Shown here: piece after piece, positions 50,077 to 58,943 of the stretch | Position numbering within the stretch: position 1 is the first letter of the stretch | How the letters are laid out: each line of letters starts with the position of its first letter | Origin: Pseudomonas corrugata | GTDB taxonomy: Bacteria > Pseudomonadota > Gammaproteobacteria > Pseudomonadales > Pseudomonadaceae | Direction: 5' to 3' | Assembly (NCBI RefSeq): GCF_001269905.1 | Contig: NZ_LHVK01000008.1 | Location: forward strand, 330,526 to 394,525 | Length of the DNA stretch: 64,000 nt | The notes under the pieces: model-generated | The model's database searches: none | The model's input: the letters and a program-made list of their open reading frames with translations, nothing else | Told to the model about the DNA's origin: nothing | Translations under genes and position numbers: made by a program

Positions 50077-51405
50077 TTAATGGCTCAGGCCGTATTTTTT
50101 GACTTTGTCGAACAGCGTGGTCTTGGCCATCCCCAGCTCCAGGCTGGCCTGGGTCAGGTTGCCACCGCTGCGTTGCAGGGCGTCGACCAGCAGGTTGCGC
50201 TCGAAGGCTTCCACCGCTTCGGCGAAGGCCAGGCCCTGGCTGCCGCCGCTGGCCCCGGATTTCTTGAAGGCCGGCAGGCCGAGGGCGAAGCGTTCGGCGA
50301 CGTTGCGCAGCTCCCGCACGTTGCCTGGCCAGTCGTGGCTCATCAGATTGGACAGGGTCTGGTTGTCCAGCTCCGGCGCCGTACGGTCGAAGCGCAGGGA
50401 CGATTGCTGAAGAAAATGCTCGAACAGCTGCAGGATGTCTTCCCGCCGTTCGCGCAGTGGTGGCAGTTCCAGGGTCACCACGTTGAGACGGTAATACAGG
50501 TCGCTGCGAAACTGTCCGGTCCGACCCAGTTCATCCAGGTCGGACTTGGTGGCGGCGATTACCCGGCAATCCACGGCCACGCTCTGGTTCGAGCCCAGCC
50601 GTTCGAGGGTGCGTTCCTGCAGCACGCGCAACAACTTGATCTGCAAGGACAGGGGCATGCTTTCCACTTCATCGAGAAACAGCGTGCCGCCGTCGGCATG
50701 CTCGATCTTGCCGATCCGCCGCTTGCCGGCACCAGTGAAGGCATTGGCCTCATGGCCGAAAATCTCGCTTTCGAACAGGTTCTCTGGCAAGCCGCCGCAG
50801 TTAAGCGCGACGAACTGTTTGTCATGACGTCGGCTGAAATCATGCAGGCAACGGGCGACCAGTTCCTTGCCGGTACCGGTTTCGCCTTCGATCAGCACGT
50901 TGGCCGATGTGTCAGCGACATTGGCGATCAACTCCCGCAAATGCTGCATGGCCGGCGAGCGACCGATGATCCTGCCCTCCAGGGAGTCGCGTTGGGCCAG
51001 TTGCCGGCGCAGCGAAGTCACCTCTCGGGCCAGACTGCGTTTTTCCAGGGCACGGCGGGCGACGTCCACCAGGCGCTCGGGGGAGAAGGGTTTCTCCATG
51101 AAGTCGTAGGCGCCTTTCTGCATCGCGTCCACCGCCATGGAGATGTCGCCGTGACCGGTGATCAGCACCACCGGCAGACTGCGGTCCCGTGCCTTGAGGC
51201 GGGTCAGCAGCTCCAGTCCATCGATGCCCGGCAGACGGATGTCGCTGATGACGATGCCGGCAAAGTCATCGCCGACCCGCTCCAGGGCTTCTTCGGCGCT
51301 GCCCACGCCGACGCAGGGAATGTCTTCCAGGGCCAGGGCCTGCTGGCAGCCCAGCAGGACATGGGGATCGTCTTCGACGATCAGTACGCTCAGGTCGTTG
51401 TTCAT
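50077..51405 (-). CDS. aauR: Sigma-54 response regulator for acidic amino acid uptake
   Basis: 442 residues: receiver domain with phosphoacceptor D55 (ISDIRLPG), AAA+ domain with Walker A GETGTGKE at 174-181, and a Fis-type helix-turn-helix at the C-terminus (GGNLTQASLELGMAKTTLFDKVKKYG). The sigma-54 loop reads NAFTGA (221-226) rather than GAFTGA. ATG 51405 overlaps the aauS stop (ATGA). AauR activates glutamate/aspartate transport genes in Pseudomonas. Confidence 0.9.
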   Translation of the reverse strand: MNNDLSVLIVEDDPHVLLGCQQALALEDIPCVGVGSAEEALERVGDDFAGIVISDIRLPGIDGLELLTRLKARDRSLPVVLITGHGDISMAVDAMQKGAYDFMEKPFSPERLVDVARRALEKRSLAREVTSLRRQLAQRDSLEGRIIGRSPAMQHLRELIANVADTSANVLIEGETGTGKELVARCLHDFSRRHDKQFVALNCGGLPENLFESEIFGHEANAFTGAGKRRIGKIEHADGGTLFLDEVESMPLSLQIKLLRVLQERTLERLGSNQSVAVDCRVIAATKSDLDELGRTGQFRSDLYYRLNVVTLELPPLRERREDILQLFEHFLQQSSLRFDRTAPELDNQTLSNLMSHDWPGNVRELRNVAERFALGLPAFKKSGASGGSQGLAFAEAVEAFERNLLVDALQRSGGNLTQASLELGMAKTTLFDKVKKYGLSH

Positions 51406-53303
51406 AGCGGCTCGGCAGATAAAGGGCTTACCAACGGTAAACTGAGGACAAAGGTGCTGCCACCGCCATCCGGGTGCTCGACATCCAGGTGCCCGCCAGC
51501 GGCGGCGGCCAGGCTCGCCGAGAGCGTCAGGCCCAGGCCCAGGCCTTGTTCGCCGGGCTTGGTGGTGAAGAAAGGCTCGAACAGATGCTTGCGCGTTTCC
51601 GGGTCGATGCCGTGGCCATTGTCCCGAACCCGCAGGCGATATTTTCCATCCTGGGCCTGGCCTTCGAGCCACAGCCGTGGCTCGGGTCGATTCTGCATGG
51701 CGTCCAGGGCATTACCGATCAGGTTCACCAGGATCTGCTCCAGGCGTGTCTGGTCGATCTGCACCTGGATGTCATCGAAGCCGGCATGCACCTGGATACC
51801 CTGGCTTTCAAGGCGACCGGCCAGCAGTTGCAGGGCGGCCTCGACGGCCTTGCCGAGGCTGGCCCGGCCCTTGTCGTCCCCGCGCCGGGCGAAGGAACGC
51901 AGGCTGGCGGTGATCCGACCCATGCGATCGATCAGTTCGTTGATGGTCTTGAGGTTGGCGCTGGCGGTATCCAGCTGGCCGCGTTCCAGGAAGCGCACGG
52001 TGTTGCCGGACAAGGTGCGCAGCGCGGCCAGCGGCTGGTTTAGCTCGTGGGCGATGCTGGTGGACATCTGCCCGATGGCTGCCAGTTTGCCGGCCTGTAC
52101 CAGTTCGTCCTGGGCCCGGCGCAACGTTTCTTCGGCCTGCCGGCGTTCGCGGATCTGGCTCTTGAGCCGATCGTTGCTGGCCCGCAGGTCGGTGGTGCGT
52201 TCGGTAATCCGACGCTCGAGCTGGCTGTTGGCTTCCTGCAAGGCTTCGCGTGCGGCGAGGCGGGTGGCGATGACCTTGCGCCGTTCGTTCCAGGCGATCA
52301 GCAGGAACGCCACCAGGGCGAAGGCCACGGCCACCAGAATGCCTTGGTTGATCGACTGGCGTCGCAGGTCTTCCAGAGGGGTCAGCAGGGTGAAGTTCCA
52401 CGGCGTGTCGTTCAGGGGCCGGGTCTGCGAGAGGTAACTGATGGCCTGTTTTTCGGCGGCCACTTCGGTGTTGGCCGGGAAGGTCAGTTTTTCCATGCCT
52501 TCGCTCAACCGCTCCCGGGCCAGGGGGATCAGTTCGTTCAGCGGGAACCAATAATACTGCAGGCTGCGGGCCAGGCGTTCCTTGGTGTCATCACTCAACG
52601 GACGCACGGACTTGAGTCGTCGTGCCGGGTCGCTGGAGAGGATGATGATGCCATTCTCGTCACTGACGAAAGCCTCCAGGCGCGCCCGCTGCCAACGCTC
52701 CTCCATGGCTTCGAGCCTTACCTTGACCACAGCCACGCCGATGATCTTGCCCTGTTGTTCGAGACCATGGGCCAGGTAATAGCCCGGCTCGCCGTTGGTA
52801 CTGCCGATGCCGTAGAAGCGTCCCGGTTGGCCGCGTACGGCATTCTGGAAGTAGGCGCGGAAGGACAAGTCTTCGCCCAGGTAGCTGTCGACGTCGCGCC
52901 AGTTGCTGGTGGCCATGACCCGGCCGGTGGTGTCCATTATGTAGATGGCCCGGCTGCGGCTGCGGCGGTTCAGGCCTTCGAGGTATTCGTTGACGGTTTT
53001 GCGATGTTCCGGTGTCGGATCGTCGAGCAGTTGCGAGACGCTGGATTCAAGCTCCAGCAGGCTGGGCAGGTAGGTGTACTTGCTGATCTCGCTTTCCACC
53101 GCGCGGGCGTGCAGCTCCAACTGGCGCTCGCCATTCTCGGCGAGGCTGCGAATGCCGTAGTGCTCGCTGATCCAGAAACCAAGGTAACCCAGGCCGATCA
53201 TCAGCGCGATGATCAACGGCGGCAGGAACAGATGGCGGATCAGGCGGGGTTTCACGGCAAGTGATGGCGGCGTCGCGCGATAGAGGGTGGGGTCGCATTT
53301 CAT
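51402..53303 (-). CDS. aauS: Sensor histidine kinase for acidic amino acids
   Basis: 633 residues, DctB-like: membrane helix at about 25-45, a periplasmic double-Cache region to about 300, second helix near 310-330, a coiled coil, then the kinase with H-box IAHELNQPLAAL, N-box NLIGNALDAM and G-box DNGHGID / GLGLGL. Senses glutamate or aspartate and phosphorylates AauR. I chose ATG 53303 over the GTG three bases before. It is separated from aatP by a REPIN. Confidence 0.9.
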   Translation of the reverse strand: MKCDPTLYRATPPSLAVKPRLIRHLFLPPLIIALMIGLGYLGFWISEHYGIRSLAENGERQLELHARAVESEISKYTYLPSLLELESSVSQLLDDPTPEHRKTVNEYLEGLNRRSRSRAIYIMDTTGRVMATSNWRDVDSYLGEDLSFRAYFQNAVRGQPGRFYGIGSTNGEPGYYLAHGLEQQGKIIGVAVVKVRLEAMEERWQRARLEAFVSDENGIIILSSDPARRLKSVRPLSDDTKERLARSLQYYWFPLNELIPLARERLSEGMEKLTFPANTEVAAEKQAISYLSQTRPLNDTPWNFTLLTPLEDLRRQSINQGILVAVAFALVAFLLIAWNERRKVIATRLAAREALQEANSQLERRITERTTDLRASNDRLKSQIRERRQAEETLRRAQDELVQAGKLAAIGQMSTSIAHELNQPLAALRTLSGNTVRFLERGQLDTASANLKTINELIDRMGRITASLRSFARRGDDKGRASLGKAVEAALQLLAGRLESQGIQVHAGFDDIQVQIDQTRLEQILVNLIGNALDAMQNRPEPRLWLEGQAQDGKYRLRVRDNGHGIDPETRKHLFEPFFTTKPGEQGLGLGLTLSASLAAAAGGHLDVEHPDGGGSTFVLSLPLVSPLSAEPL

Positions 53304-53358
53304 CACAGAAGCCTTGGGTCAACCACAACACAAATCTACAAACCAACACCCGGCTCCT

Positions 53359-53448
53359 TGTGGGAGCGAGTCTGCTCGCGATGAGGCCGGTACAATCAAC
53401 GTCGATGTTGAATGTCAGTCCGTTTTCGCGAGCAGGCTCGCTCCCACA
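53359..53448. repeat. REPIN between aatP and aauS
   Basis: GTGGGAGCGAGTCTGCTCGCGATGAGG and TTTTCGCGAGCAGGCTCGCTCCCAC facing each other. Confidence 0.85.
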
Positions 53449-53466
53449 GGAGAGTGGGCTGAGCTG

Positions 53467-54201
53467 TCAGTGCTGCAGGATTTTCTCAAGGAAGTGCTGC
53501 GCACGTTCGGAGCGGGCGCTGATGTCGCCGAAGAACTCCTCCTTCGGGCAGTCTTCGATGATCTGGCCCTGATCCATGAAGATCACCCGGTTCGCTACCT
53601 TGCGGGCGAAGCCCATTTCGTGGGTCACGCACATCATGGTCATGCCTTCGTGGGCCAGTTGCACCATCACGTCCAGCACTTCGTTGACCATTTCCGGGTC
53701 GAGGGCCGAGGTCGGTTCGTCGAACAGCATCACCACCGGGTCCATCGCCAGTGCGCGGGCAATCGCCACGCGCTGCTGCTGGCCGCCGGAGAGCTGGCCC
53801 GGATGCTTGTGGGCATGGGCCGAGAGACCGACCCGATCGAGCAATTGCAGACCTTTTTTGGTGGCTTCTTCCTTGCTGCGGCCCAGCACCTTGATCTGCG
53901 CGATGGTCAGGTTCTCGGTGATGGTCAGGTGCGGGAACAGTTCGAAGTGCTGGAACACCATGCCCACCCGCGAACGCAGTTTCGGCAGGTTGGTCTTCGG
54001 GTCGGCGATGGAGGTGCCGTCGACCACGATGTCGCCTTTCTGGAACGGCTCCAGGGCGTTCACGCACTTGATCAGGGTGGACTTGCCCGAACCCGACGGA
54101 CCGCACACCACCACCACTTCACCTTTGCTGACCTCGGTGCTGCAATTGGTCAGTACCTGGAAGTCCCCATACCACTTGTTGATGTTCTTGATAGAGATCA
54201 T
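53467..54201 (-). CDS. aatP: Glutamate/aspartate ABC transporter ATPase
   Basis: 244 residues: Walker [10 protein letters not shown], signature LSGGQQQR, Walker [16 protein letters not shown], of the polar amino acid (GlnQ/GltL) family. It energises AatQM. The start overlaps the aatM stop by four bases. In P. putida the same order aatJ-aatQ-aatM-aatP-aauS-aauR is known (recalled). Confidence 0.93.
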   Translation of the reverse strand: MISIKNINKWYGDFQVLTNCSTEVSKGEVVVVCGPSGSGKSTLIKCVNALEPFQKGDIVVDGTSIADPKTNLPKLRSRVGMVFQHFELFPHLTITENLTIAQIKVLGRSKEEATKKGLQLLDRVGLSAHAHKHPGQLSGGQQQRVAIARALAMDPVVMLFDEPTSALDPEMVNEVLDVMVQLAHEGMTMMCVTHEMGFARKVANRVIFMDQGQIIEDCPKEEFFGDISARSERAQHFLEKILQH

Positions 54202-54869
54202 ACGGCGAACCTTTTTTGCAGACGCTTGACCAGCAGCGAGGCGGCAAAGCTGATTGTGAAGTACACGAGACCTGCGACGATCAGGAACTCATTGGAGCGG
54301 CCGATGATGTCGCCATTGGCTCGCGAAGCATTGAGGAAGTCCACCAGGCCGACGGTGTAGACCAGCGAGGTGTCCTGAAACAGGATGATGCTCTGCTGCA
54401 GCAGCAGCGGGGTCATCTTGCGAAACGCCTGGGGCAGGATGATCAGGCGCATGGTCTGGCCATAATTCATGCCCAGCGCCTGGGCGGCGCCCATCTGGCC
54501 TTTGGGGATCGACTGCACGCCGGCCCGCACGATTTCGCAGAAGTACGCCGCTTCGAACATCATGAACGCCACGACGCAGGAGCCGAACGCGCCGATTGGC
54601 GTGTCTTCGCCGGTGATCCAGCGCAGCACGAACGGCACCGCCAGGTAGAACCAGGTGATCACCAGTAGCAGCGGGATCGAGCGAAAGTAGTTGACGTAGG
54701 CGCCGGCAATGTTGGACAGCAACTTGTTATGGGACAGGCGCATCAACGCCAGGATCGTGCCCAGGACGATCCCGCCAATCACGCCCAGGACCATCAGCTT
54801 GAGGGTCATCACCATGCCGTTCCACAGGCCGGGAATCGCCGGAACGACGCCACTGAAATCGAATTCCAT
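54198..54869 (-). CDS. aatM: Glutamate/aspartate ABC transporter permease
   Basis: 223 residues, His/Glu-family permease with five helices and the EAA loop ([23 protein letters not shown]). Pairs with AatQ. It abuts aatQ with a one-base overlap. Confidence 0.92.
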   Translation of the reverse strand: MEFDFSGVVPAIPGLWNGMVMTLKLMVLGVIGGIVLGTILALMRLSHNKLLSNIAGAYVNYFRSIPLLLVITWFYLAVPFVLRWITGEDTPIGAFGSCVVAFMMFEAAYFCEIVRAGVQSIPKGQMGAAQALGMNYGQTMRLIILPQAFRKMTPLLLQQSIILFQDTSLVYTVGLVDFLNASRANGDIIGRSNEFLIVAGLVYFTISFAASLLVKRLQKRFAV

Positions 54870-55615
54870 TATTTACCCCCCACGGAAATGAGGCCGGGCA
54901 CCGCGACTTTTTTCTCGATCATGCGCATGAGCAACATCAGGCTCATGTTCAGGGTGAAATAGATCAGTGTCGCCAAGGTGAAGGCTTCGAACAGGTTGGC
55001 CGAGAACTCGGCGGTCTGCTTGGTCTGCGCGAGCAGTTCCATCAGGCCGATCAGCGAGGCTACGGAGGAGTTCTTGAAGACGTTGAGGAATTCCGAGGTG
55101 AGTGGCGGAATGATGATCCGGTAGGCCTGGGGCAGCAGCACATTCCAGTAGATTTGTGGCAGCTTGAAGCCCATGGCCCGGGCGGCAGACTCCTGGCCAC
55201 GTGGCAGTGCCTGGATACCGGTGCGCACCTGTTCGCAGACACGGGCGGCGGTGAACAGGCCCAGGCACACGACGACGCTCAGGTAGGCCGAGGTGGTCGG
55301 GTTCAGGTCCTGCTTGTACCACTCCTGCAGGTTCTCCGGCAGCAGGTCGGGCACCAGGAAGTACCAGATAAATAGCTGCACCAATAACGGCACGTTACGG
55401 AAAAGCTCGACGTAGCAGGTGGCGATACCCGACACCAGCCGGTTCGGTACGGTGCGCATCACGCCCAGGATCGAGCCCAGCAGCAGGGCGATGATCCAGG
55501 CCACGACGGCGATGGCGATGGTCCAGCCCAGGCCGGCGATGTACCAGTCGAGATAAGTCTCGCTGCCCACGCCGGTGGACTTGAAGAACACGCCCCAGTC
55601 CCAGTTGTAATTCAT
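54869..55615 (-). CDS. aatQ: Glutamate/aspartate ABC transporter permease
   Basis: 248 residues, second permease with the EAA loop VRTGIQALPRGQESAARAMGF. I chose ATG 55615 (MNYNWDWGVFF), which has GGGGAGA upstream; longer in-frame starts run into the aatJ-aatQ gap, where there is no family sequence. A hairpin lies in that gap. Confidence 0.92.
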   Translation of the reverse strand: MNYNWDWGVFFKSTGVGSETYLDWYIAGLGWTIAIAVVAWIIALLLGSILGVMRTVPNRLVSGIATCYVELFRNVPLLVQLFIWYFLVPDLLPENLQEWYKQDLNPTTSAYLSVVVCLGLFTAARVCEQVRTGIQALPRGQESAARAMGFKLPQIYWNVLLPQAYRIIIPPLTSEFLNVFKNSSVASLIGLMELLAQTKQTAEFSANLFEAFTLATLIYFTLNMSLMLLMRMIEKKVAVPGLISVGGK

Positions 55616-55761
55616 TAGGGTCTCCCCTCGGATCGTTCGATGTACAGATGCCCGTCTGGGGAAGCTCCGTTCCCGCCCGACCTTGAAGGCCAGGCACACC
55701 CGTCCGGCTCGACAGCCACCGGTTCGAGTGTTTCCTTATTGTCAGCTGGGAGTGACCATCC

Positions 55762-55786
55762 CCTGAAAGGGCCGGGCCCCTTCAGG
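55762..55786 (-). terminator. Intercistronic hairpin between aatJ and aatQ
   Basis: CCTGAAAGGG-CCGGG-CCCCTTCAGG stem with one mismatch and no T-run. Such hairpins protect the binding-protein mRNA and lower downstream gene expression. Confidence 0.55.
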
Positions 55787-55807
55787 AGATAAGGTTAGTC
55801 AGAAAAA

Positions 55808-56722
55808 TCAGGACTTCTTGTCGTCAGCCGCTTTGTCGGTCGGGTTGGCGATCAGTGCCTTGAGCTCGTCGCTCATCGGGAAGTTCAGGTTCAGGTTTTT
55901 TGGTGGGATCGGCTGGGTGAACCATTTGTCGTAGATCTTGTTGATCTCGCCCGACGCATAGGTGGCCTTGATGGCGTCATCCACTGCCTTTTTGAACGGC
56001 TCGTCGCCTTTGCGCATCATGCAGCCGTAGATTTCGTAGGACTGTGGCGTACCGGTCACTTCCCAGTCGGAGGCCTTCTTGGCCTTGGCCGCTTCGCCGG
56101 CCAGCAGGGCGTCGTCCATCATGAACGCGACGGCACGACCCGATTCCAGCATCTGGAAGGACTCGCCGTGGTCCTTGGCGGAAATCACGTTCATGCCCAT
56201 CTGCTTGTCGGCGTTCATCGACTTGAGGATGCGCTCGGAGGTGGTGCCTGCGGTGGTCACGACGTTCTTGCCTTTCAGATCGCCGAAATCCTTGTACTTG
56301 GAATCTTTCTTGGCGAGCAGGCGTGTGCCGATCTCGAAGATGCCAACGGAGAAGTCAACCTGCTGCTGACGCTCGACGTTGTTGGTGGTGGATCCGCATT
56401 CCAGGTCCACGGTGCCGTTCTGTACCAGCGGGATACGGGTTTGCGAAGTGACCAGGTTGTACTTGACCTGCAGGTCGGGCATGTCCAGGTCTTTTTTCAG
56501 GGCTTCGACGACTTTCAACTGGATGTCGTGGGAATAGCCGACCGGTTTGCCGGAAGCGTCCGCGATGTAGGAGAACGGAATGGAAGCGTCGCGATGCCCG
56601 AGCGTGATGACGCCGGACTCTTTGATCTTTTTCAGCGTGCCGGTCAGTTCGGCGGCGAAAGCTGGGGTGCTGATCAGAGCGACAGCAACGGCTGCGCCCA
56701 GGAGATGGGGAACGATACGCAT
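55808..56722 (-). CDS. aatJ: Glutamate/aspartate periplasmic binding protein
   Basis: 304 residues with signal peptide ending AFAA at about residue 24. It is the SBP_bac_3 family (ESGVITLGHRDASIPFSY, GTVDLECGSTTNNVERQQQVDFS, EIYGCMMRKGD), most like GltI/AatJ. It captures glutamate and aspartate, delivers them to AatQMP and may signal to AauS. A sigma-54 promoter and two AauR-type sites precede it. Confidence 0.94.
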   Translation of the reverse strand: MRIVPHLLGAAVAVALISTPAFAAELTGTLKKIKESGVITLGHRDASIPFSYIADASGKPVGYSHDIQLKVVEALKKDLDMPDLQVKYNLVTSQTRIPLVQNGTVDLECGSTTNNVERQQQVDFSVGIFEIGTRLLAKKDSKYKDFGDLKGKNVVTTAGTTSERILKSMNADKQMGMNVISAKDHGESFQMLESGRAVAFMMDDALLAGEAAKAKKASDWEVTGTPQSYEIYGCMMRKGDEPFKKAVDDAIKATYASGEINKIYDKWFTQPIPPKNLNLNFPMSDELKALIANPTDKAADDKKS

Positions 56723-56835
56723 CGATGTTTCCTCGACATTGTTTTTTTTATTTCAGCCGGTTCGGCCCTGAGTACTTCGAATGCCTGTCTGCTCCTGCTG
56801 TGTTGGCGTCCAGACATTCGTCTCGACGAGTGTAG

Positions 56836-56852
56836 AGCATGACCCGTGCCAG
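56836..56852 (-). promoter_or_regulatory. Sigma-54 promoter of aatJQMP
   Basis: On the minus strand TGGCACGGGTCATGCT has GG and GC separated by ten bases, with a full TGGCAC -24 element, about 115 bases ahead of aatJ. Confidence 0.8.
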
Positions 56853-56927
56853 GCCAGTCGATCAGTGGTAACTTATTGTTTTATAAGTACATTAACGTTT
56901 TATTTCAGGTTTTTTATGAGCGAATTA

Positions 56928-56941
56928 TCCGGTTAACCGAA
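56928..56941. promoter_or_regulatory. AauR-type operator, proximal
   Basis: TCCGG-TTAA-CCGAA, one mismatch from the TTCGG-N4-CCGAA pattern I recall for AauR in P. putida; about 75 bases above the -24 element. Confidence 0.7.
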
Positions 56942-56959
56942 TCGACTGCAGGGTCGCGT

Positions 56960-56973
56960 TCGGAAAACCGAAT
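56960..56973. promoter_or_regulatory. AauR-type operator, distal
   Basis: TTCGG-AAAA-CCGAA, an exact match to the recalled AauR pattern. Its centre is 32 bases from that of the proximal site, about three helical turns. Confidence 0.78.
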
Positions 56974-56996
56974 GCCTTGAGTCCACATCGACCCCT

Positions 56997-57082
56997 GTGG
57001 GAGCGAGCCTGCTCGCGATAGCGATGGCACATCTAGCCTCTGTTGATTCAGACACACCGCTATCGCGAGCAGACTCGCACAG
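56997..57082. repeat. REPIN with damaged right arm
   Basis: Left arm GTGGGAGCGAGCCTGCTCGCGATAGCG; the right arm reads CGCTATCGCGAGCAGACTCGCACAGG, having lost TCCC. It lies between the aatJ control region and the glpD terminator. Confidence 0.8.
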
Positions 57083-57110
57083 GGCCGGTGGCGAGATTTC
57101 AGACAGTAAA

Positions 57111-57140
57111 AAGCCCCTGAATCGGAGGATTCAGGGGCTT
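57111..57140 (-). terminator. Terminator of glpD
   Basis: AAGCCCCTGAATC-GGAG-GATTCAGGGGCTT perfect 13-base stem with an A-run on the left (a T-run on the minus strand), 20 bases after the glpD stop codon. Confidence 0.88.
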
Positions 57141-57159
57141 CGGTCGGGCAGGCTATCGA

Positions 57160-58698
57160 TCAGGCCGCTTCGATCTTGCGGCGGTTGTGTGCGACTTTGT
57201 CCAGGTATTGCTGCAGCTTTTCCTGTTCGGCAGGGGTGGTGAACAGACCCAGCTTGCTGCGGCGCCACAGGATGTCCCGGGCATCGACGGCCCATTCGTC
57301 GCTGCACAGGTAGTCGACTTCCCGGGTATAGAGGCCGGCACCGATGAGCTCGCCCAGGTCGCTCAGGTTGTGCACGCCTTCGAGCATGCGCCAGGTACGG
57401 CTGCCGTAGGTGGTGGCCCAACGGCGCGCGAGGTCGGTGGGTACCCAGTCGTACTTGTCGCGGATCGCCGAGCAGAGTGCCTGCGGGGTGGTCATGTTTT
57501 CGCCACCGGGCAACGGGGCGTCGGCGGTCCAGCTCGGCCGCATCTGGGGGAAGTAGGGGGCCAGTTGCGCCATGGCCGATTCAGCCAGTTTGCGGTAGGT
57601 GGTCAGCTTGCCGCCGAACACCGACAGCAAGGGCGCCTCTTTGCCGCTACCGGAAAGCGCCAGGGTGTAGTCACGGGTCACGGCCGATGGGTTGTCGGAC
57701 TCGTCATTGCACAGCGGACGCACACCGGAATAACTGTGCAGGATGTCGTCACGGCTGATCTGTTTCTTGAAGTGAGCATTGACCACATTCAACAGATAAT
57801 CGGTTTCGCCGTCGGTAATCGCCACCTTGGCCGGATCACCGGTGTATTCGCGGTCGGTCGTGCCGATCAGGGTGAACTGGTTCAGGTAAGGAATGGTGAA
57901 CACGATGCGCTGGTCTTCATTCTGAAGGATGTGCGCGTGTTCGCCCTCGTAGAGTTTCGGCACGATCACATGACTGCCCTGGATCAGGCGAATGCCGTAG
58001 GGCGATTCCATCTTCAGGTCATCGCGAATGAACTTGGCGACCCATGGGCCGGCCGCATTCACCAGTGCCTTGGCACGGATCGAAAACAGGCTGCCGTCGG
58101 CGCGTTCCAGGTGCAAATGCCACAGCCCGTTGCTGCGGCGGGCGTTCACGCAACGGGTCCGGGTGTGGACGTGCGCGCCTTTTTCCCGCGCCGTCATGGC
58201 GTTGAGCACCACCAGCCGTGCATCGTCGACCCAGCAATCGGAGTATTCGAAGCCCTTGGTGATCTCGCTTTTCAGCGCGCTGTCGGTACCGAATTTCAAG
58301 CTCTTGGAGCCGGCGAGTTGTTCGCGCTTGCCCAGGTGATCGTAGAGGAACAGGCCGGCACGGATCATCCAGGCCGGGCGCAGATGCGGGCGGTGGGGCA
58401 GTACGAAGCGCATCTGCTTGACGATGTGCGGGGCCTTGGCCAGCAGCACCTCGCGCTCGGCCAATGCTTCACGCACCAGGCGGAACTCGTAATGTTCGAG
58501 GTAGCGCAGCCCACCGTGGATCAGCTTGCTGCTGGCCGAGGAGGTATGGCTGGCCAAGTCGTCCTTTTCGCAAAGGAATACCGAAAGACCGCGACCGGCA
58601 GCGTCCGCGGCAATCCCTACGCCATTGATACCGCCACCAATGACGGCGATGTCGTAGATTTCGGCGATCGGGGGCGTAGGCAACGTGGAGGTGGGCAT
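57160..58698 (-). CDS. glpD: Glycerol-3-phosphate dehydrogenase (aerobic)
   Basis: FAD-dependent membrane-associated oxidation of glycerol-3-phosphate to dihydroxyacetone phosphate, feeding electrons to quinone. It has 512 residues with the FAD-binding IAVIGGGINGVGIAADAAGRGLSV and HTSSASSKLIHGGLRYLEHYEF. It has its own control region with GlpR-like half sites directly upstream. Confidence 0.96.
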   Translation of the reverse strand: MPTSTLPTPPIAEIYDIAVIGGGINGVGIAADAAGRGLSVFLCEKDDLASHTSSASSKLIHGGLRYLEHYEFRLVREALAEREVLLAKAPHIVKQMRFVLPHRPHLRPAWMIRAGLFLYDHLGKREQLAGSKSLKFGTDSALKSEITKGFEYSDCWVDDARLVVLNAMTAREKGAHVHTRTRCVNARRSNGLWHLHLERADGSLFSIRAKALVNAAGPWVAKFIRDDLKMESPYGIRLIQGSHVIVPKLYEGEHAHILQNEDQRIVFTIPYLNQFTLIGTTDREYTGDPAKVAITDGETDYLLNVVNAHFKKQISRDDILHSYSGVRPLCNDESDNPSAVTRDYTLALSGSGKEAPLLSVFGGKLTTYRKLAESAMAQLAPYFPQMRPSWTADAPLPGGENMTTPQALCSAIRDKYDWVPTDLARRWATTYGSRTWRMLEGVHNLSDLGELIGAGLYTREVDYLCSDEWAVDARDILWRRSKLGLFTTPAEQEKLQQYLDKVAHNRRKIEAA

Positions 58699-58721
58699 CG
58701 GCTGGCCTCGGGCTCTTTTCG

Positions 58722-58760
58722 TAACATTTGAATTCGAACATTAATGTTCATTTGCGAAAA
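58722..58760. promoter_or_regulatory. GlpR-type operator ahead of glpD
   Basis: Two CGAACATT-like half sites meet in the palindrome GAACATTAATGTTC (58735-58748), preceded by AACATTTGAATTC. They resemble the WATGTTCG/CGAACATW half sites of GlpR. A further TTTCGAACATA lies near 58836. The sites overlap the likely glpD promoter. Confidence 0.6.
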
Positions 58761-58850
58761 TACTAGCCCATTAACACGGCAACAGCTAGTCGACTTCGAT
58801 TGAAAAAACTCATCGAGAATGGCCGAAAGGAAAATTTTCGAACATAAAAA

Positions 58851-58908
58851 GATCGCAGGCTTCGCCAGATCCTACGGGATGGTGTAGGAGCTGGCGAAGC
58901 CTGCGATC
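58851..58908. repeat. Inverted repeat of the GATCGCAGGCTTCGCCAG class
   Basis: GATCGCAGGCTTCGCCAG and CTGGCGAAGCCTGCGATC face each other across about 20 bases, a third repeat family in the window. A short GCTTGAAGCT-type direct repeat (58911-58940) follows. Confidence 0.7.
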
Positions 58909-58943
58909 TCTTGAAGCTGAAAGCTTGTAGCTTGAAGCTGCCT

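Noticed and set aside
50080..52437. 785-residue open frame antisense to aauR and aauS
   Set aside because: Spans two convincing genes on the opposite strand with clear kinase and AAA+ motifs; no signal of its own.
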